A stretch of DNA of 64,000 nt from Bradyrhizobium niftali (GCF_004571025.1 NZ_SPQT01000016.1:1-64000); one strand, 5' to 3'. Positions 1 to 7,862 are shown, numbered from the stretch's first letter. The notes: generated from the sequence alone by a model not told the origin. Numbers and translations are program-made.

Positions 1-177
1 CAGCGGCCCAGCCTCCAGCCCGATCCGCTTCACTGCAAAGCCAAGCGTCTCGAAAAATTCAACCAAGGCGTTGGGTTCGCTCGTGACCTTCGCTTCCTTC
101 AGGATTTTACCTTGGGCATCCACAACGCATACGCTCGACAGTTCCAATGACACGTCAATTCCGGCATAGTTCTCCAC
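1..177 (-). CDS. IS110-family transposase, N-terminal part (cut by window edge)
   Basis: Reading leftwards from a GTG at 177, the frame is open to the window edge and gives 59 residues beginning VENYAGIDVSLE and ending IGLEAGPL. The GIDVS and LEAGP motifs are the first acidic positions of the DEDD (RuvC-like) catalytic domain of IS110-family transposases. A clear Shine-Dalgarno (GGAGACGGAGGAC) lies just upstream of the GTG. The C-terminal serine-containing half is outside the window, so intactness cannot be judged. No other IS110 sequence is seen in the window. Confidence 0.85.
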   Translation of the reverse strand, partial: MENYAGIDVSLELSSVCVVDAQGKILKEAKVTSEPNALVEFFETLGFAVKRIGLEAGPL

Positions 178-252
178 GGCTGTCCTCCGTCTCCAGATGC
201 TTGGGGCCGACTCAAGTCGTGACCCCGTTTCATCATCTATCGGGGGACAGCC
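178..252 (-). promoter_or_regulatory. Structured non-coding leader of the IS110 element
   Basis: On the minus strand an arm GGCTGTCC (from 252) can pair with GGACAGCC directly before the transposase start (178-185), so the hairpin would take in the SD. Between the arms lies a second nested stem (GGGGTC with GGCCCC, inside it GACT with AGTC). IS110-group elements are known to encode a bridge RNA in the non-coding end next to the transposase; this segment is in the right place. Whether it is a bridge RNA or a translation-control hairpin is inference. The outer IS boundary (somewhere left of about 335) was not determined. Confidence 0.45.
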
Positions 253-335
253 ACCATCATCACCCCTTGCTCGGAGCCGGGCCCATTACCGCATCTAGGT
301 TAAAGTCGGCGTCGACCCGCTCACGTCGGAGAAAC

Positions 336-833
336 ATGCTCGCTCGAACCCTGTTTGCGGCCACCGTCCTGTTGATGCTCGCGCACCCGGCAATGGCGCA
401 GGAGCCGCTCGCGACCTACAAATCCCTGAGTCCCGAGCTGGCGCTTGATCTGGCCCGGGCAGCGCTTGGCGATTGCCGATCACGCGGGTACCAGGTCGCC
501 GTCGCGGTCGTCGATCGCTTCGGGGGGACTCAGGTGATCCTTCGTGACAGGTTCGCGGGCGCTCACACCGTTTCGACGGCCTCGGGCAAGGCGTGGACCG
601 CAGCAACATTCCGTACCAGCACCACCGAACTGAATGCCGTCAGCCAACCTGGCATGATGCAGGCCGGTATCCGCAATCTCCCCGGCGCGGTCATCATAGG
701 TGGCGGATTGATTGTCGAAGCGGGCGGTTCGCTGGTCGGAGCCGTCGGTGTGTCTGGGGCGCCTGGCGGCGATGCTGACGAAGCCTGCGCCAGGGCCGGA
801 ATCGACGCCATACGCGACAAGCTCGAGTTTTAG
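336..833 (+). CDS. Secreted GlcG/HbpS-family heme-binding-type protein
   Basis: 165 residues. The start ATG at 336 was chosen because it follows a purine-rich stretch (CGGAGA) and begins a typical signal peptide (MLARTLFAATVLLMLAHPAMA|QE). The mature part is one GlcG/HbpS (DUF336) domain with the family features LALDLARAALGDCRSRG, VAVVDRFG, ASGKAWTAATF, and a glycine-rich PGAVIIGGGLIVEAGGSLVGAVGVSGAPGGDADEAC in segments. Family members bind heme or act as small periplasmic partners; GlcG is encoded with glycolate oxidase in enterobacteria, and glcDEF lie 5 kb downstream here. The exact ligand is not known. The upstream promoter region abuts the IS110 end, so expression may be altered by the insertion. 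Confidence 0.8.
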   Translation: MLARTLFAATVLLMLAHPAMAQEPLATYKSLSPELALDLARAALGDCRSRGYQVAVAVVDRFGGTQVILRDRFAGAHTVSTASGKAWTAATFRTSTTELNAVSQPGMMQAGIRNLPGAVIIGGGLIVEAGGSLVGAVGVSGAPGGDADEACARAGIDAIRDKLEF

Positions 834-929
834 GGCCGCCTTGCCCGCCTCAGCGGGGCCTTGAGCGCGTTAGCGTGAGGGCTTCGGCAACCGCGAAGCC
901 CTCAATGCGCCGTGGCGATGAGGACGCGC

Positions 930-1814
930 CTAGATCCCCAGCAGCTTGCGCGCGTTGGCCTTGAGCACCTTCGGCCGGATCTCGTCGCGGATGTCGATCT
1001 TGGCGAAATCCGACAGCCAGCGGTCCGGCGTGATCACCGGCCAGTCCGAGCCGAACAGCATCTTGTCCTGGAGGATCGAGTTGATGTAGCGCACCAGGAT
1101 CGGCGGGAAGTATTTCGGCGACCAGCCCGAGAGATCAATGTAGACGTTCGGCTTGTGGGTCGCGACCGACAGCGCCTCTTCCTGCCAGGGGAAGGAAGGG
1201 TGGGCGAGGATGATCTTGAGGTCGGGAAAGTCCGCCGCGACGTCGTCCATGTACATCGGGTTGGAATATTTCAGCCGCATGCCCATGCCGCCGGGCATGC
1301 CCGAGCCGACGCCGGTCTGACCGGTGTGGAACAGCGCGATCGCGCCGCCATTGTTGATCTCTTCGTAGAGCGGATAGGCCATGCGGTCGTTGGCATAGAA
1401 GCCCTGCATGGTCGGATGGAATTTGAAGCCGCGCACGCCGTATTCCTCGATCAGCTTGCGCGCCTCGCGGGCGCCGAGCTTGCCCTTGTGCGGGTCGATC
1501 GAGACGAACGGGATGAGGACGTCGAGATGGTCGGAGGCAACCTCCAGCATCTCGTAATTGTTGTAGCGGCGGAAACCGGTCTCGCGCTCGGCGTCGACCG
1601 GGAAGATCACGGCGGCGATGTTCTTGGAGCGGTAGTAGGCCGCGGTCTCCGGCACGGTCGGCGGATGCTTGTTCGGCGACTTGAAGTACTCCGCCATCTG
1701 CGCCTGGAAGTCGTCATAGCCGTCGTCAGCGTGGCAGCCACAGGGCTCTTCGGCGTGGGTGTGGATGTCGATCGCGACGACATCGTCGATATTGGGCAGC
1801 TTCAGCTTCGGCAT
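930..1814 (-). CDS. Amidohydrolase family 2 (ACMSD-like TIM-barrel hydrolase/decarboxylase)
   Basis: 294 residues. Metal-binding motifs of the amidohydrolase-2 family are visible: HxH at residues 18-20 (IDIHTHAE), H163 (LFHTG), H205 (ILAHPSFPW) and D257 (FGSDWP). The family includes ACMSD, gamma-resorcylate decarboxylase and related lactone or aromatic-acid enzymes; the substrate here cannot be read from sequence. The start is supported by GGAGG a few bases upstream. It stands alone between convergent and divergent neighbours. A long palindrome covering a TATAAT box lies directly upstream (1833-1869), so the gene is probably repressor-controlled by a catabolic inducer. Confidence 0.85.
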   Translation of the reverse strand: MPKLKLPNIDDVVAIDIHTHAEEPCGCHADDGYDDFQAQMAEYFKSPNKHPPTVPETAAYYRSKNIAAVIFPVDAERETGFRRYNNYEMLEVASDHLDVLIPFVSIDPHKGKLGAREARKLIEEYGVRGFKFHPTMQGFYANDRMAYPLYEEINNGGAIALFHTGQTGVGSGMPGGMGMRLKYSNPMYMDDVAADFPDLKIILAHPSFPWQEEALSVATHKPNVYIDLSGWSPKYFPPILVRYINSILQDKMLFGSDWPVITPDRWLSDFAKIDIRDEIRPKVLKANARKLLGI

Positions 1815-1832
1815 TGGTTTCCTCCCGACGGG

Positions 1833-1869
1833 TTGCCAAATTGATTATATGATATAACGAATTTGGCAA
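1833..1869 (-). promoter_or_regulatory. Palindromic operator overlapping the amidohydrolase promoter
   Basis: Perfect 10-bp arms TTGCCAAATT (1833-1842) and AATTTGGCAA (1860-1869) flank an AT-rich core that is itself symmetric (TTATAT-G-ATATAA). On the minus strand the core contains TATAAT (1844-1849), a perfect -10 box 30 bp before the amidohydrolase start. A symmetric site across the -10 is what a dimeric repressor such as a GntR/FCD or MarR-type regulator would use. No matching regulator gene sits next to it, so the protein is unknown. Confidence 0.7.
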
Positions 1870-1922
1870 GGCATTGCCGCCGTAGCTTATCGATCTCGCC
1901 GATCGGGCCGATCCGGCCACTT

Positions 1923-1946
1923 CTACTGTGCATGGGGTTGTTTTCG
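1923..1946 (+). promoter_or_regulatory. 24-bp element shared with 46864-46887, upstream of rpmJ
   Basis: The sequence starting CTACTGTGCATGGGGTTG is identical over 24 bp to 46864-46887. Here it lies 177 bp upstream of rpmJ, there 52 bp upstream of a dehalogenase gene, in both cases on the same strand as the gene. The sharp edges of identity and the positions suggest a promoter or regulator site; its role is not known to me. Confidence 0.45.
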
Positions 1947-2122
1947 CGAAATTGCCGGTTCGGAACCGGGCAGTTAACATTGACATCCCCTCCCGCGATG
2001 CCTTAAGAACCGCCCCGTCCCGGGCGGTCGGTCCGCCAGCGGGAAAAATCTCATTTTGCCACATTCGCGCGTGCCGAAACGGTAGTGCCGAACACGGCCT
2101 TTCGAACGTTCAGGATTCTGCC

Positions 2123-2248
2123 ATGAAGGTCCGTAACTCGTTGAAGTCGCTGCGCGGTCGCCATCGCGCCAACCGCCTGGTCCGCCGCAAGGGCCGGGTC
2201 TATGTGATCAACAAGGTGCAGCGCCGCTTCAAGGCTCGTCAGGGCTGA
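2123..2248 (+). CDS. rpmJ: 50S ribosomal protein L36 (cysteine-free type)
   Basis: 41 residues, MKVRNSLKSLRGRHR...FKARQG, the usual length of L36. The cysteine/histidine zinc ligands of the C+ form are replaced (no Cys at all), as in the YkgO-type C- paralogues and in alphaproteobacterial L36. The frame is open further upstream, but the ATG at 2123 gives the conserved MKVR start. It is monocistronic, followed by a terminator at 2308. It binds 23S rRNA in the large subunit. Confidence 0.95.
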   Translation: MKVRNSLKSLRGRHRANRLVRRKGRVYVINKVQRRFKARQG

Positions 2249-2307
2249 TTTCGCCCTGCCGGACGCCCCGCGCGCCCCGCAAGACCACGGTCTCACACGA
2301 GTTTGAC

Positions 2308-2336
2308 GCCGCCTTTGCTTTGCAAGGGCGGCTTTG
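2308..2336 (+). terminator. Rho-independent terminator of rpmJ
   Basis: Stem GCCGCCTTTG / CAAGGGCGGC (one G-T pair) with a 5-nt loop, followed by TTT. It lies 60 bp after the rpmJ stop. Confidence 0.7.
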
Positions 2337-2354
2337 CGCGTCTAGACTTCAGTC

Positions 2355-2996
2355 ATGGCAGTGAGATTCCCTTTCGCGCGCACCCTGTGTCTGGCCCTTG
2401 CTCTGGGAGCCGCCGGCCTCGCTCCGGCCGCGGCGCAGCAGGTTGAGCCGCCGCCCCCTCCCGGCAAGCAGAAGAAGCTTCCCGAAGCGCCGGCCAAGCT
2501 GCCCAAGGTCGATCGCGGCAAAAATCTCGATTTCCTGTTCGGCGCGCTGAAGGCGGCGCCCGACGATGCCAGCGCCAAGCATGTCGAGGCGCGGATCTGG
2601 GCGATCTGGCTCCAGACCCCGAGCGACACCGCCTCGCTGCTGATGGCGCGGGCCAAGACCGCCGTCGACGCGCAGAAGATCGACGTCGCGATCAAGCTGC
2701 TGGATTCGGTCATCAAGCTGCGGCCCGACTACATCGAGGCCTGGAACCGGCGCGCCACGCTCTACTACATGCAGAACGATTACGGCCGCTCGCTCGCCGA
2801 CATCCAGCAGGTGCTGATCCGCGAACCCCGCCATTTCGGCGCGCTCGCGGGGCTCGGCATGATCATGCAGGAGGTCGGCGACGAGAAGCGCGCGCTCGAG
2901 GCCTATCGCAAGGCGCTCGCCGTCAATCCGCACCTCGAGAAGATCCCCGATCAGGTCAAGTCGCTGACCGAGAAGGTCGAAGGCCGCGACATCTAG
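2355..2996 (+). CDS. Secreted tetratricopeptide-repeat protein
   Basis: 213 residues. There is an N-terminal signal peptide (hydrophobic LCLALALGAAGLAPAAA|Q), then a proline-rich linker (VEPPPPPGKQKK), then an all-helical part with about three TPR motifs (roughly residues 60-200; e.g. IEAWNRRATLYYMQNDYGRSLADIQ and FGALAGLGMIMQEVGDEKRALEAYRKAL). TPR domains mediate protein contacts, so a periplasmic scaffolding role is likely, but no partner is suggested by the neighbours. It is preceded by the rpmJ terminator and so has its own promoter. Confidence 0.8.
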   Translation: MAVRFPFARTLCLALALGAAGLAPAAAQQVEPPPPPGKQKKLPEAPAKLPKVDRGKNLDFLFGALKAAPDDASAKHVEARIWAIWLQTPSDTASLLMARAKTAVDAQKIDVAIKLLDSVIKLRPDYIEAWNRRATLYYMQNDYGRSLADIQQVLIREPRHFGALAGLGMIMQEVGDEKRALEAYRKALAVNPHLEKIPDQVKSLTEKVEGRDI

Positions 2997-3157
2997 AGCA
3001 CGATCCGGACCCGAAGGGCCGCGCCAGCGCAAAGGGATAGTTTGATCATTTCCCGAGCGATTGCGGCGCACGCGGATTAACCACGATCACACGCGTCGCA
3101 TGAGCTGGGGTATCGTCCATGCGGCCGCAGGCCTACCTGCATGGCAGGAGCAAAGCC

Positions 3158-3418
3158 ATGAAGCGTTTGATTTTTGCGGGTAGCTTGCTGCTCGCGTCGG
3201 GAACGATGAGTCTCGCCGACGGACTGTTCTGGGTGGTCGGCAACCGCGCCACCGGCAGATGCAACATCGTGACCAGCAATCCGGTCATCGTCGGCGACAT
3301 CTGGTTCGGCGATGGTCCCTACAAGTCCATGGCCGACGCCAAGCTTGCCCGCTCGACCATCCGCGCCTGTCCCGCGGTCAACCCCGACGACCAAAAGGAC
3401 GAGGACAAGACGGACTAG
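3158..3418 (+). CDS. Small secreted protein of unknown function
   Basis: 86 residues from the ATG at 3158, chosen over an upstream in-frame ATG because it begins a signal peptide (MKRLIFAGSLLLASGTMSLA|DG). The mature part is short, has two cysteines (GRCNIV and IRACPAV) that could form a disulfide, and ends in an acidic tail (DDQKDEDKTD). I do not recognise a family beyond small exported proteins of rhizobia. Confidence 0.65.
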   Translation: MKRLIFAGSLLLASGTMSLADGLFWVVGNRATGRCNIVTSNPVIVGDIWFGDGPYKSMADAKLARSTIRACPAVNPDDQKDEDKTD

Positions 3419-3430
3419 AGTCTGGCCCGC

Positions 3431-3613
3431 CTAGTGCAGGACGCTGCCGCCGCGCTCTGCGAGGCCGCGATCAGCTGCAGCGGCGTAAGCCTTGGCGAGC
3501 TCCGTCTCGAGATGCTCGTTGATCAGGAGCAGCGCCCGCACGGCACCGCGCAGGTCACCGTTGCAGCTCGCGACGATCTCGTCGATTGCAGTGTCGTTCG
3601 ATCTCAAGCTCAT
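3431..3613 (-). CDS. Small conserved-looking cytoplasmic protein, unknown function
   Basis: 60 residues from the ATG at 3613 (MSLRSNDTAIDEIVASCNG...), preceded by a good SD (CCGGAGGATTC). It is predicted helical and amphipathic (LRGAVRALLLINEHLETELAKAYAAAADRGL), with no membrane segment. The frame extends further upstream, but that part is rich in basic low-quality sequence with no alternative SD, so the short form is preferred. Function unknown. Confidence 0.6.
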   Translation of the reverse strand: MSLRSNDTAIDEIVASCNGDLRGAVRALLLINEHLETELAKAYAAAADRGLAERGGSVLH

Positions 3614-3914
3614 CGAAGAATCCTCCGGTTCAAACCAGGACAAATCTTGCCGGTCTTTCCCGCATCTCCTGAGGTGCGAGGAGGATCGGCGCCCACCCGC
3701 GCCTAAATGGCGGAACCGACCATGGCGATTATATGGAAGCCGCGATGACGACCGCATGAAGCTGGTCCGAAGCTTGCGTGCCATCGGGAATATCATTGAT
3801 TCTATTGAGTTTTTCCGACCTGCAATTATGCACATATCCACAGCCCCTCATTTCCGGTGGAAGTGCTGAGGCGCCTGGGGCGAAACTGCCGCGTGCCACG
3901 CTCGTAATCACCAG
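3614..3914. other. Intergenic region, nothing recognisable
   Basis: 301 bp between divergent genes (small protein on -, hydrolase on +). I see no convincing ORF, repeat or RNA; it presumably holds the two promoters. Confidence 0.5.
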
Positions 3915-4913
3915 GTGGCTTATGACCAAGTGCCCTGGATCGTCCGGATTCAATCCATGATCGTGATGACAGTCGTGACGGCGCTGGTTCTGCTGGCGCT
4001 GGCCACGCAGGCCGGAATCGTCGCCGTGCAACGCGCCTTTCCACCTCAGGGCCGGATGATCGAGGTCGATGGCGCGACGCTTCACGTCGTCGACATCGGC
4101 CCGCGCGATTCAGGCCTGCCGATCGTGATGCTGCACGGCGCGAGCTCCAATCTCGAAGCGATGCGGCGCCCGCTCGGCGATCTCCTCGCAAAAGACCATC
4201 GCGTCATCCTGATCGACCGTCCCGGTCATGGCTGGAGCACGCGCGCTCGGCGGCAGGATTCGACGCCGCAGATCCAGGCGCGGATGATCGACGAGGCGCT
4301 CGGCAAGCTCGGAGTCGATCGTGCGGTCTTCGTCGTGCATTCCTGGAGCGGGGCGCTCGGCGCGCGCCTCGCACTCGATCATCCGGGCCGCGTCGCGGGC
4401 CTCGTGATGCTGGCGCCCGTCACCCATCCCTGGCGCGGCGGCGTCGGCCGCTACAACGAGCTCATCGCAACGCCCGTGATCGGCCCGCTGCTCGCCTACA
4501 CCATCACGCTGCCGCTCGGCTATGTCGTCGCCGAGTCCGGGGCGCGCAACGTGTTTCTGCCGCAGACCATGCCCGATGGTTTCGTGCAGGACTCCGCGAC
4601 GCCGCTGCTGCTGCGGCCGCGCGAGTTCATCGCAAATGCCTATGATCTGGTGACGTTGAAGGAAGCTGTCGCCGCGCAAGTCGCGCGCTATGGCGAGATC
4701 AAGGCGCCGGTCACCATCATCGCCGGCGAGCCCGACAAGACAGTGAAGACCAGCATCCACGCGCGACCGTTCGCCGCGACCGTACAGAATGCGAAGCTGA
4801 TCGTGCTGCCCGATCTCGGCCACATGGTGCAGAACGCAGTGCCGGATCTGGTGAAGGCGGAGATCGAGACGATGATCGCTACAATCGTCCCGGCGCAGGC
4901 GGCCGCCGATTGA
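3915..4913 (+). CDS. Membrane-anchored alpha/beta hydrolase
   Basis: 332 residues. An N-terminal hydrophobic segment (VMTVVTALVLLALATQAGIVAV, about 17-38) anchors the protein or acts as an uncleaved signal. The fold shows the oxyanion HG (MLHGASSN), the nucleophile elbow VVHSWSG with Ser143, the acid in AGEPDKTV and the histidine in DLGHMVQ. Closest in style to lipase/epoxide-hydrolase-like proteins; substrate unknown. The start is uncertain: GTG 3915 and ATG 3957 (15th codon) are both possible and neither has a strong SD. Confidence 0.8.
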   Translation: MAYDQVPWIVRIQSMIVMTVVTALVLLALATQAGIVAVQRAFPPQGRMIEVDGATLHVVDIGPRDSGLPIVMLHGASSNLEAMRRPLGDLLAKDHRVILIDRPGHGWSTRARRQDSTPQIQARMIDEALGKLGVDRAVFVVHSWSGALGARLALDHPGRVAGLVMLAPVTHPWRGGVGRYNELIATPVIGPLLAYTITLPLGYVVAESGARNVFLPQTMPDGFVQDSATPLLLRPREFIANAYDLVTLKEAVAAQVARYGEIKAPVTIIAGEPDKTVKTSIHARPFAATVQNAKLIVLPDLGHMVQNAVPDLVKAEIETMIATIVPAQAAAD

Positions 4914-4914
4914 A

Positions 4915-5006
4915 GCGTTTTCGAGCGAATTGGATACTTCGCGTGAAGAAAACGCGCCAAGACAAGAAGCCTGAGCCTCGGTTCTGATTCAGTCGGAACC
5001 GAAGCT
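4915..5006. repeat. Two small palindromes between convergent genes
   Basis: GCGTTTT (4915-4921) faces AAAACGC (4949-4955), and CGGTTC (4979-4984) faces GAACCG (4996-5001). The first resembles a repeat I associate with many rhizobial intergenic regions. Their place between the convergent hydrolase and cycA genes would suit a transcript end, but there is no T-run. Confidence 0.45.
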
Positions 5007-5028
5007 CTGGCGGCCGCCTCTCGCGCGC

Positions 5029-5424
5029 TTACTGCTTGATCTTCCCGTCCTTGTCGAACTGCGAGATGAAGGTCCAGAGATTGTTGATCTCGGTCTCGTT
5101 CTTGATGCCGGCGAATGCCATCTTGGTGCCGGGGATCTTGGCCTTCGGATCCTTGATGTACTCCTTGAACGTGGCTTCGTCCCAGGTGATGCCGGAATTC
5201 TTGTTCGCGTCCGAATAGCTGTAATCCGGGGCGCTGCCCGACTTGCGGCCGTTGATGCCGTTGAGCTCGGGGCCGACCTTGTTCTTGGCGCCTTCGCCGA
5301 TCGCGTGGCAGGCCAGGCATTTGTTGAACGACGTCTTGCCGGCCGCGACATCCTGCGCCATCGCGGCGGGTGCGGTGGCAGTCACGGTGAGGGCAACCAG
5401 CGCGGCGAAAGTCAATTTTGTCAT
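5029..5424 (-). CDS. cycA: Cytochrome c2/c550, soluble periplasmic
   Basis: 131 residues from ATG 5424. Signal peptide with cleavage after AMA (residue 23). Single c-type heme site CLACH at 36-40, distal methionine ligand M102 (PGTKMAF), conserved NKVGPELNGINGR and SYSDANKNSGITW. The size and motifs fit class I cytochrome c2, the electron carrier between the bc1 complex and oxidases in alphaproteobacteria. Monocistronic. The upstream ATG-containing extension of the frame is not used, because the signal peptide begins at 5424. Confidence 0.92.
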   Translation of the reverse strand: MTKLTFAALVALTVTATAPAAMAQDVAAGKTSFNKCLACHAIGEGAKNKVGPELNGINGRKSGSAPDYSYSDANKNSGITWDEATFKEYIKDPKAKIPGTKMAFAGIKNETEINNLWTFISQFDKDGKIKQ

Positions 5425-5652
5425 AGGATGCTCTTCGTCTCTTCCCGGGTCAGATTGAGGGGCGTGGTTTTGGCAGGTCCGCTGCAAGTGGACAAGCCGC
5501 GAGATCTTGACAGGTTTCATGGTAGCAGACTTGCCCCAGAGAGAACTTGCGCTGCAACAAAGCAATGGGACCTTCGGAGGACCTACCCAAGAGCGGGCAG
5601 ACGTGCTTGATTTGCCGGAACAAATTCCAATGCCGGACGAAGGTTTCGTAAC

Positions 5653-7146
5653 ATGGCCATCATGATGCCCGCGAGCGATCAGGCGGTGCTGGCGCGTCGC
5701 AGCGAGATCGTCGCCGCCTTGCGCGCGATCGTATCCGGCGAGGGTGTGATCGACAGCGCCGCCGAGATGCGGGCCTATGAATCCGACGGGCTGACCGCCT
5801 ATCGGCAGCCGCCGATGGTCGTGGTGCTGCCCGATACGACCGAGCAGGTCGCGCTCGTCCTGAAATATTGTGCCGCCCAAGGCATCAAGTTGGTGCCGCG
5901 CGGCTCAGGCACGTCGCTCTCAGGCGGTGCGCTGCCGCTCGAAGACGGCGTGCTGCTCGGGCTCGGCAAGTTCAAGCGCATCCGCGAGATCGATTTCGAC
6001 AACCGCGTCGTCGTCACCGAGCCCGGTGTCACCAATCTGGCGATCAGCCAGGCGGTCGCGCATGCCGGCTTCTATTACGCGCCCGATCCATCGTCGCAGA
6101 TCGCCTGCTCGATCGGCGGCAATGTCGCGGAAAATTCCGGCGGTGTGCACTGCCTCAAATACGGCATGACCACCAACAACGTGCTGGGCTGCGAGATCGT
6201 GCTGATGAGCGGCGAGATCCTGCGGATCGGCGGCAAGGGGTGCGAGAACGCCGGCTACGACCTGATGGGCGTCATCACCGGCTCCGAAGGCCTGCTCGGC
6301 GTCATCACCGAGATCACGGTGCGCATCCTGCAGAAGCCGGAGACGGCGCGCGCGCTGATGGTCGGCTTCGCAGAGGTCGAGGCGGCCGGCGAATGCGTGG
6401 CGCGCATCATCGGCGCCGGCATCATTCCCGGCGGCATGGAGATGATGGACAAGCCGGCGATCCACGCAGCGGAAGCCTTCGTCCATGCCGGCTATCCGCT
6501 CGACGTCGAGGCGCTTCTCATCATCGAGCTCGACGGTCCCAAGATCGAGGTCGACGAGCTGATCACGCGCGTCGAGACGATCGCGAACGCCTGCGGCTCG
6601 ACCACCTGCCAGATATCGACCTCGGAGGCCGAGCGCAATCTGTTCTGGGCGGGCCGCAAGGCCGCGTTTCCGGCCGTCGGCCGCATCTCGCCCGACTATC
6701 TCTGCATGGACGGCACGATTCCCCGCGGCGCGCTGCCGAAGGCGCTGGCGCGCATCCGCGAGCTGTCGGAAAAATACCAGCTCGGCTGCGCCAACGTGTT
6801 CCACGCCGGCGACGGCAATCTGCACCCGCTGATCCTCTACGATGCCAACAAGCCCGGCGAGATCGAGCGTGCGGAGGCGTTCGGCGCCGACATCCTGCGC
6901 GCCTGCGTCGAGTTCGGCGGCGTGCTCACCGGCGAGCACGGCGTCGGCATCGAGAAGCGCGACCTGATGCCGGAGATGTTCAGCGAGATCGACCTCAACC
7001 AGCAGCAGCGGCTGAAATGCGCCTTCGACGCGCAGGGCCTGCTCAACCCTGGCAAGGTGTTCCCGACCCTGCACCGCTGCGCCGAGCTCGGCCGCATGCA
7101 TGTGCACGCGGGCAAGCTGGCGTTCCCGGATATTCCGCGGTTCTGA
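5653..7146 (+). CDS. glcD: Glycolate oxidase subunit GlcD (FAD-linked oxidase)
   Basis: 497 residues. FAD-binding type 4 (PCMH/VAO) domain in the N-terminal half with VPRGSGTSLSGGALP and IACSIGGNVAENSGGVHC; C-terminal FAD-oxidase domain with HAGDGNLHP, GGVLTGEHGVGIEKRD and QGLLNPGKVFP. This is the catalytic flavin subunit oxidising glycolate (or D-lactate-like 2-hydroxy acids) to glyoxylate with GlcE and GlcF. Unlike in the usual operon, glcE follows only after a 970-bp interval holding a repeat and a convergent gene. The start has several in-frame ATGs close together (MAIMMP); 5653 is the first. Confidence 0.92.
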   Translation: MAIMMPASDQAVLARRSEIVAALRAIVSGEGVIDSAAEMRAYESDGLTAYRQPPMVVVLPDTTEQVALVLKYCAAQGIKLVPRGSGTSLSGGALPLEDGVLLGLGKFKRIREIDFDNRVVVTEPGVTNLAISQAVAHAGFYYAPDPSSQIACSIGGNVAENSGGVHCLKYGMTTNNVLGCEIVLMSGEILRIGGKGCENAGYDLMGVITGSEGLLGVITEITVRILQKPETARALMVGFAEVEAAGECVARIIGAGIIPGGMEMMDKPAIHAAEAFVHAGYPLDVEALLIIELDGPKIEVDELITRVETIANACGSTTCQISTSEAERNLFWAGRKAAFPAVGRISPDYLCMDGTIPRGALPKALARIRELSEKYQLGCANVFHAGDGNLHPLILYDANKPGEIERAEAFGADILRACVEFGGVLTGEHGVGIEKRDLMPEMFSEIDLNQQQRLKCAFDAQGLLNPGKVFPTLHRCAELGRMHVHAGKLAFPDIPRF

Positions 7147-7163
7147 AGGCAGCGGTGACGGTG

Positions 7164-7362
7164 CACCCTCTCCCCTTGCGGGAGAGGGTGGCTCGCCGCA
7201 GAGCGGCGAGACGGGTGAGGGGTATCTCTCCGCGCAAACCGCTTGCAGTTGAGTTCGCTGAAGCAACCCCTCATCCGGCGCCATAGCCAAAGCTTAGCTT
7301 CGGCGTTCTTAAGAACGGCGGCCGAAGGCCGCCTATGCCACCTTCTCCCACAAGGGAGAAGG
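7164..7362. repeat. Composite palindromic intergenic repeat after glcD
   Basis: Contains CCCTCTCCCC/GGGAGAGGG at its left end, a stem CTCGCCGC/GCGGCGAG (7192-7210), and CCTTCTCCCA/GGGAGAAGG at its right end. This layout is common in rhizobial intergenic DNA. It splits glcD from glcEF. Confidence 0.7.
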
Positions 7363-7373
7363 AAGAAGAGCAC

Positions 7374-7862
7374 TCACAGCAATCCGTATTGCGCTCGCTC
7401 CCGCTTCGCCAGCAGCGGCAGCGCTTCGCCGGCGATGTAGGTCTTGAAATGTGCGCTCTCCTGGTGCGCCTTGAAGGCGGCCTCGTCGCGGAACAGTTCG
7501 TAGAACAGGAACTGGGCCGGATTGTCCTTGGCGCGCGAGATCAGGAACAGCTTGACGCCGTCCTCGCGCTGCGCCTCGGGCAGGAAGCGGTCGAGGATCG
7601 CAGCGACCTTGTCGGCCTCGCCCGGTTTCGCCTCCCATTGCGCGACGACGAGCAGGCCGCCGCCGTCGACGGCGTCGCTGAGGGATTTCTGCGTGGCGTA
7701 GTGGTTCATGGTCCTTCCTCCTTGCTGCTGGGCTTGAGATGACGACGTCCATGGCGAGAGATAGATTGCCAGGACGGCTCCGAAGGCGGTGATCACCGAC
7801 CTCCGGCTGAACACTTCGTGGACGCGCGGCGCCGGCGGCCGCGCATATGTCGATCGCTTCAT
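7374..7862 (-). CDS. Antibiotic-biosynthesis-monooxygenase (ABM) fold protein with apparent Tat signal
   Basis: 162 residues from ATG 7862, which has GGAGA 6 nt upstream. Residues 18-44 look like a twin-arginine signal (FSRRSVITAFGAV, ending SSSQA). The ABM domain follows (LLVVAQWEAKPGEADKVAAILDRF, FLISRAKDNPAQFLFYELFRDEAAFKAHQES, HFKTYI), a small ferredoxin-like fold of quinol monooxygenases and dehydratases. An internal ATG at 7709 (codon 52) has a perfect AAGGAGG 7 nt upstream and would yield a 111-residue cytoplasmic form of normal ABM size; it may be the main or only start. The gene lies convergent to glcD inside the glc region. Confidence 0.75.
   Translation of the reverse strand: MKRSTYARPPAPRVHEVFSRRSVITAFGAVLAIYLSPWTSSSQAQQQGGRTMNHYATQKSLSDAVDGGGLLVVAQWEAKPGEADKVAAILDRFLPEAQREDGVKLFLISRAKDNPAQFLFYELFRDEAAFKAHQESAHFKTYIAGEALPLLAKRERAQYGLL

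Noticed and set aside
1861..1876. Possible sigma-54 promoter (TGGC...TTGCC)
   Set aside because: The GG to GC distance is 9 rather than 10 bp and the bases belong to the palindromic operator.
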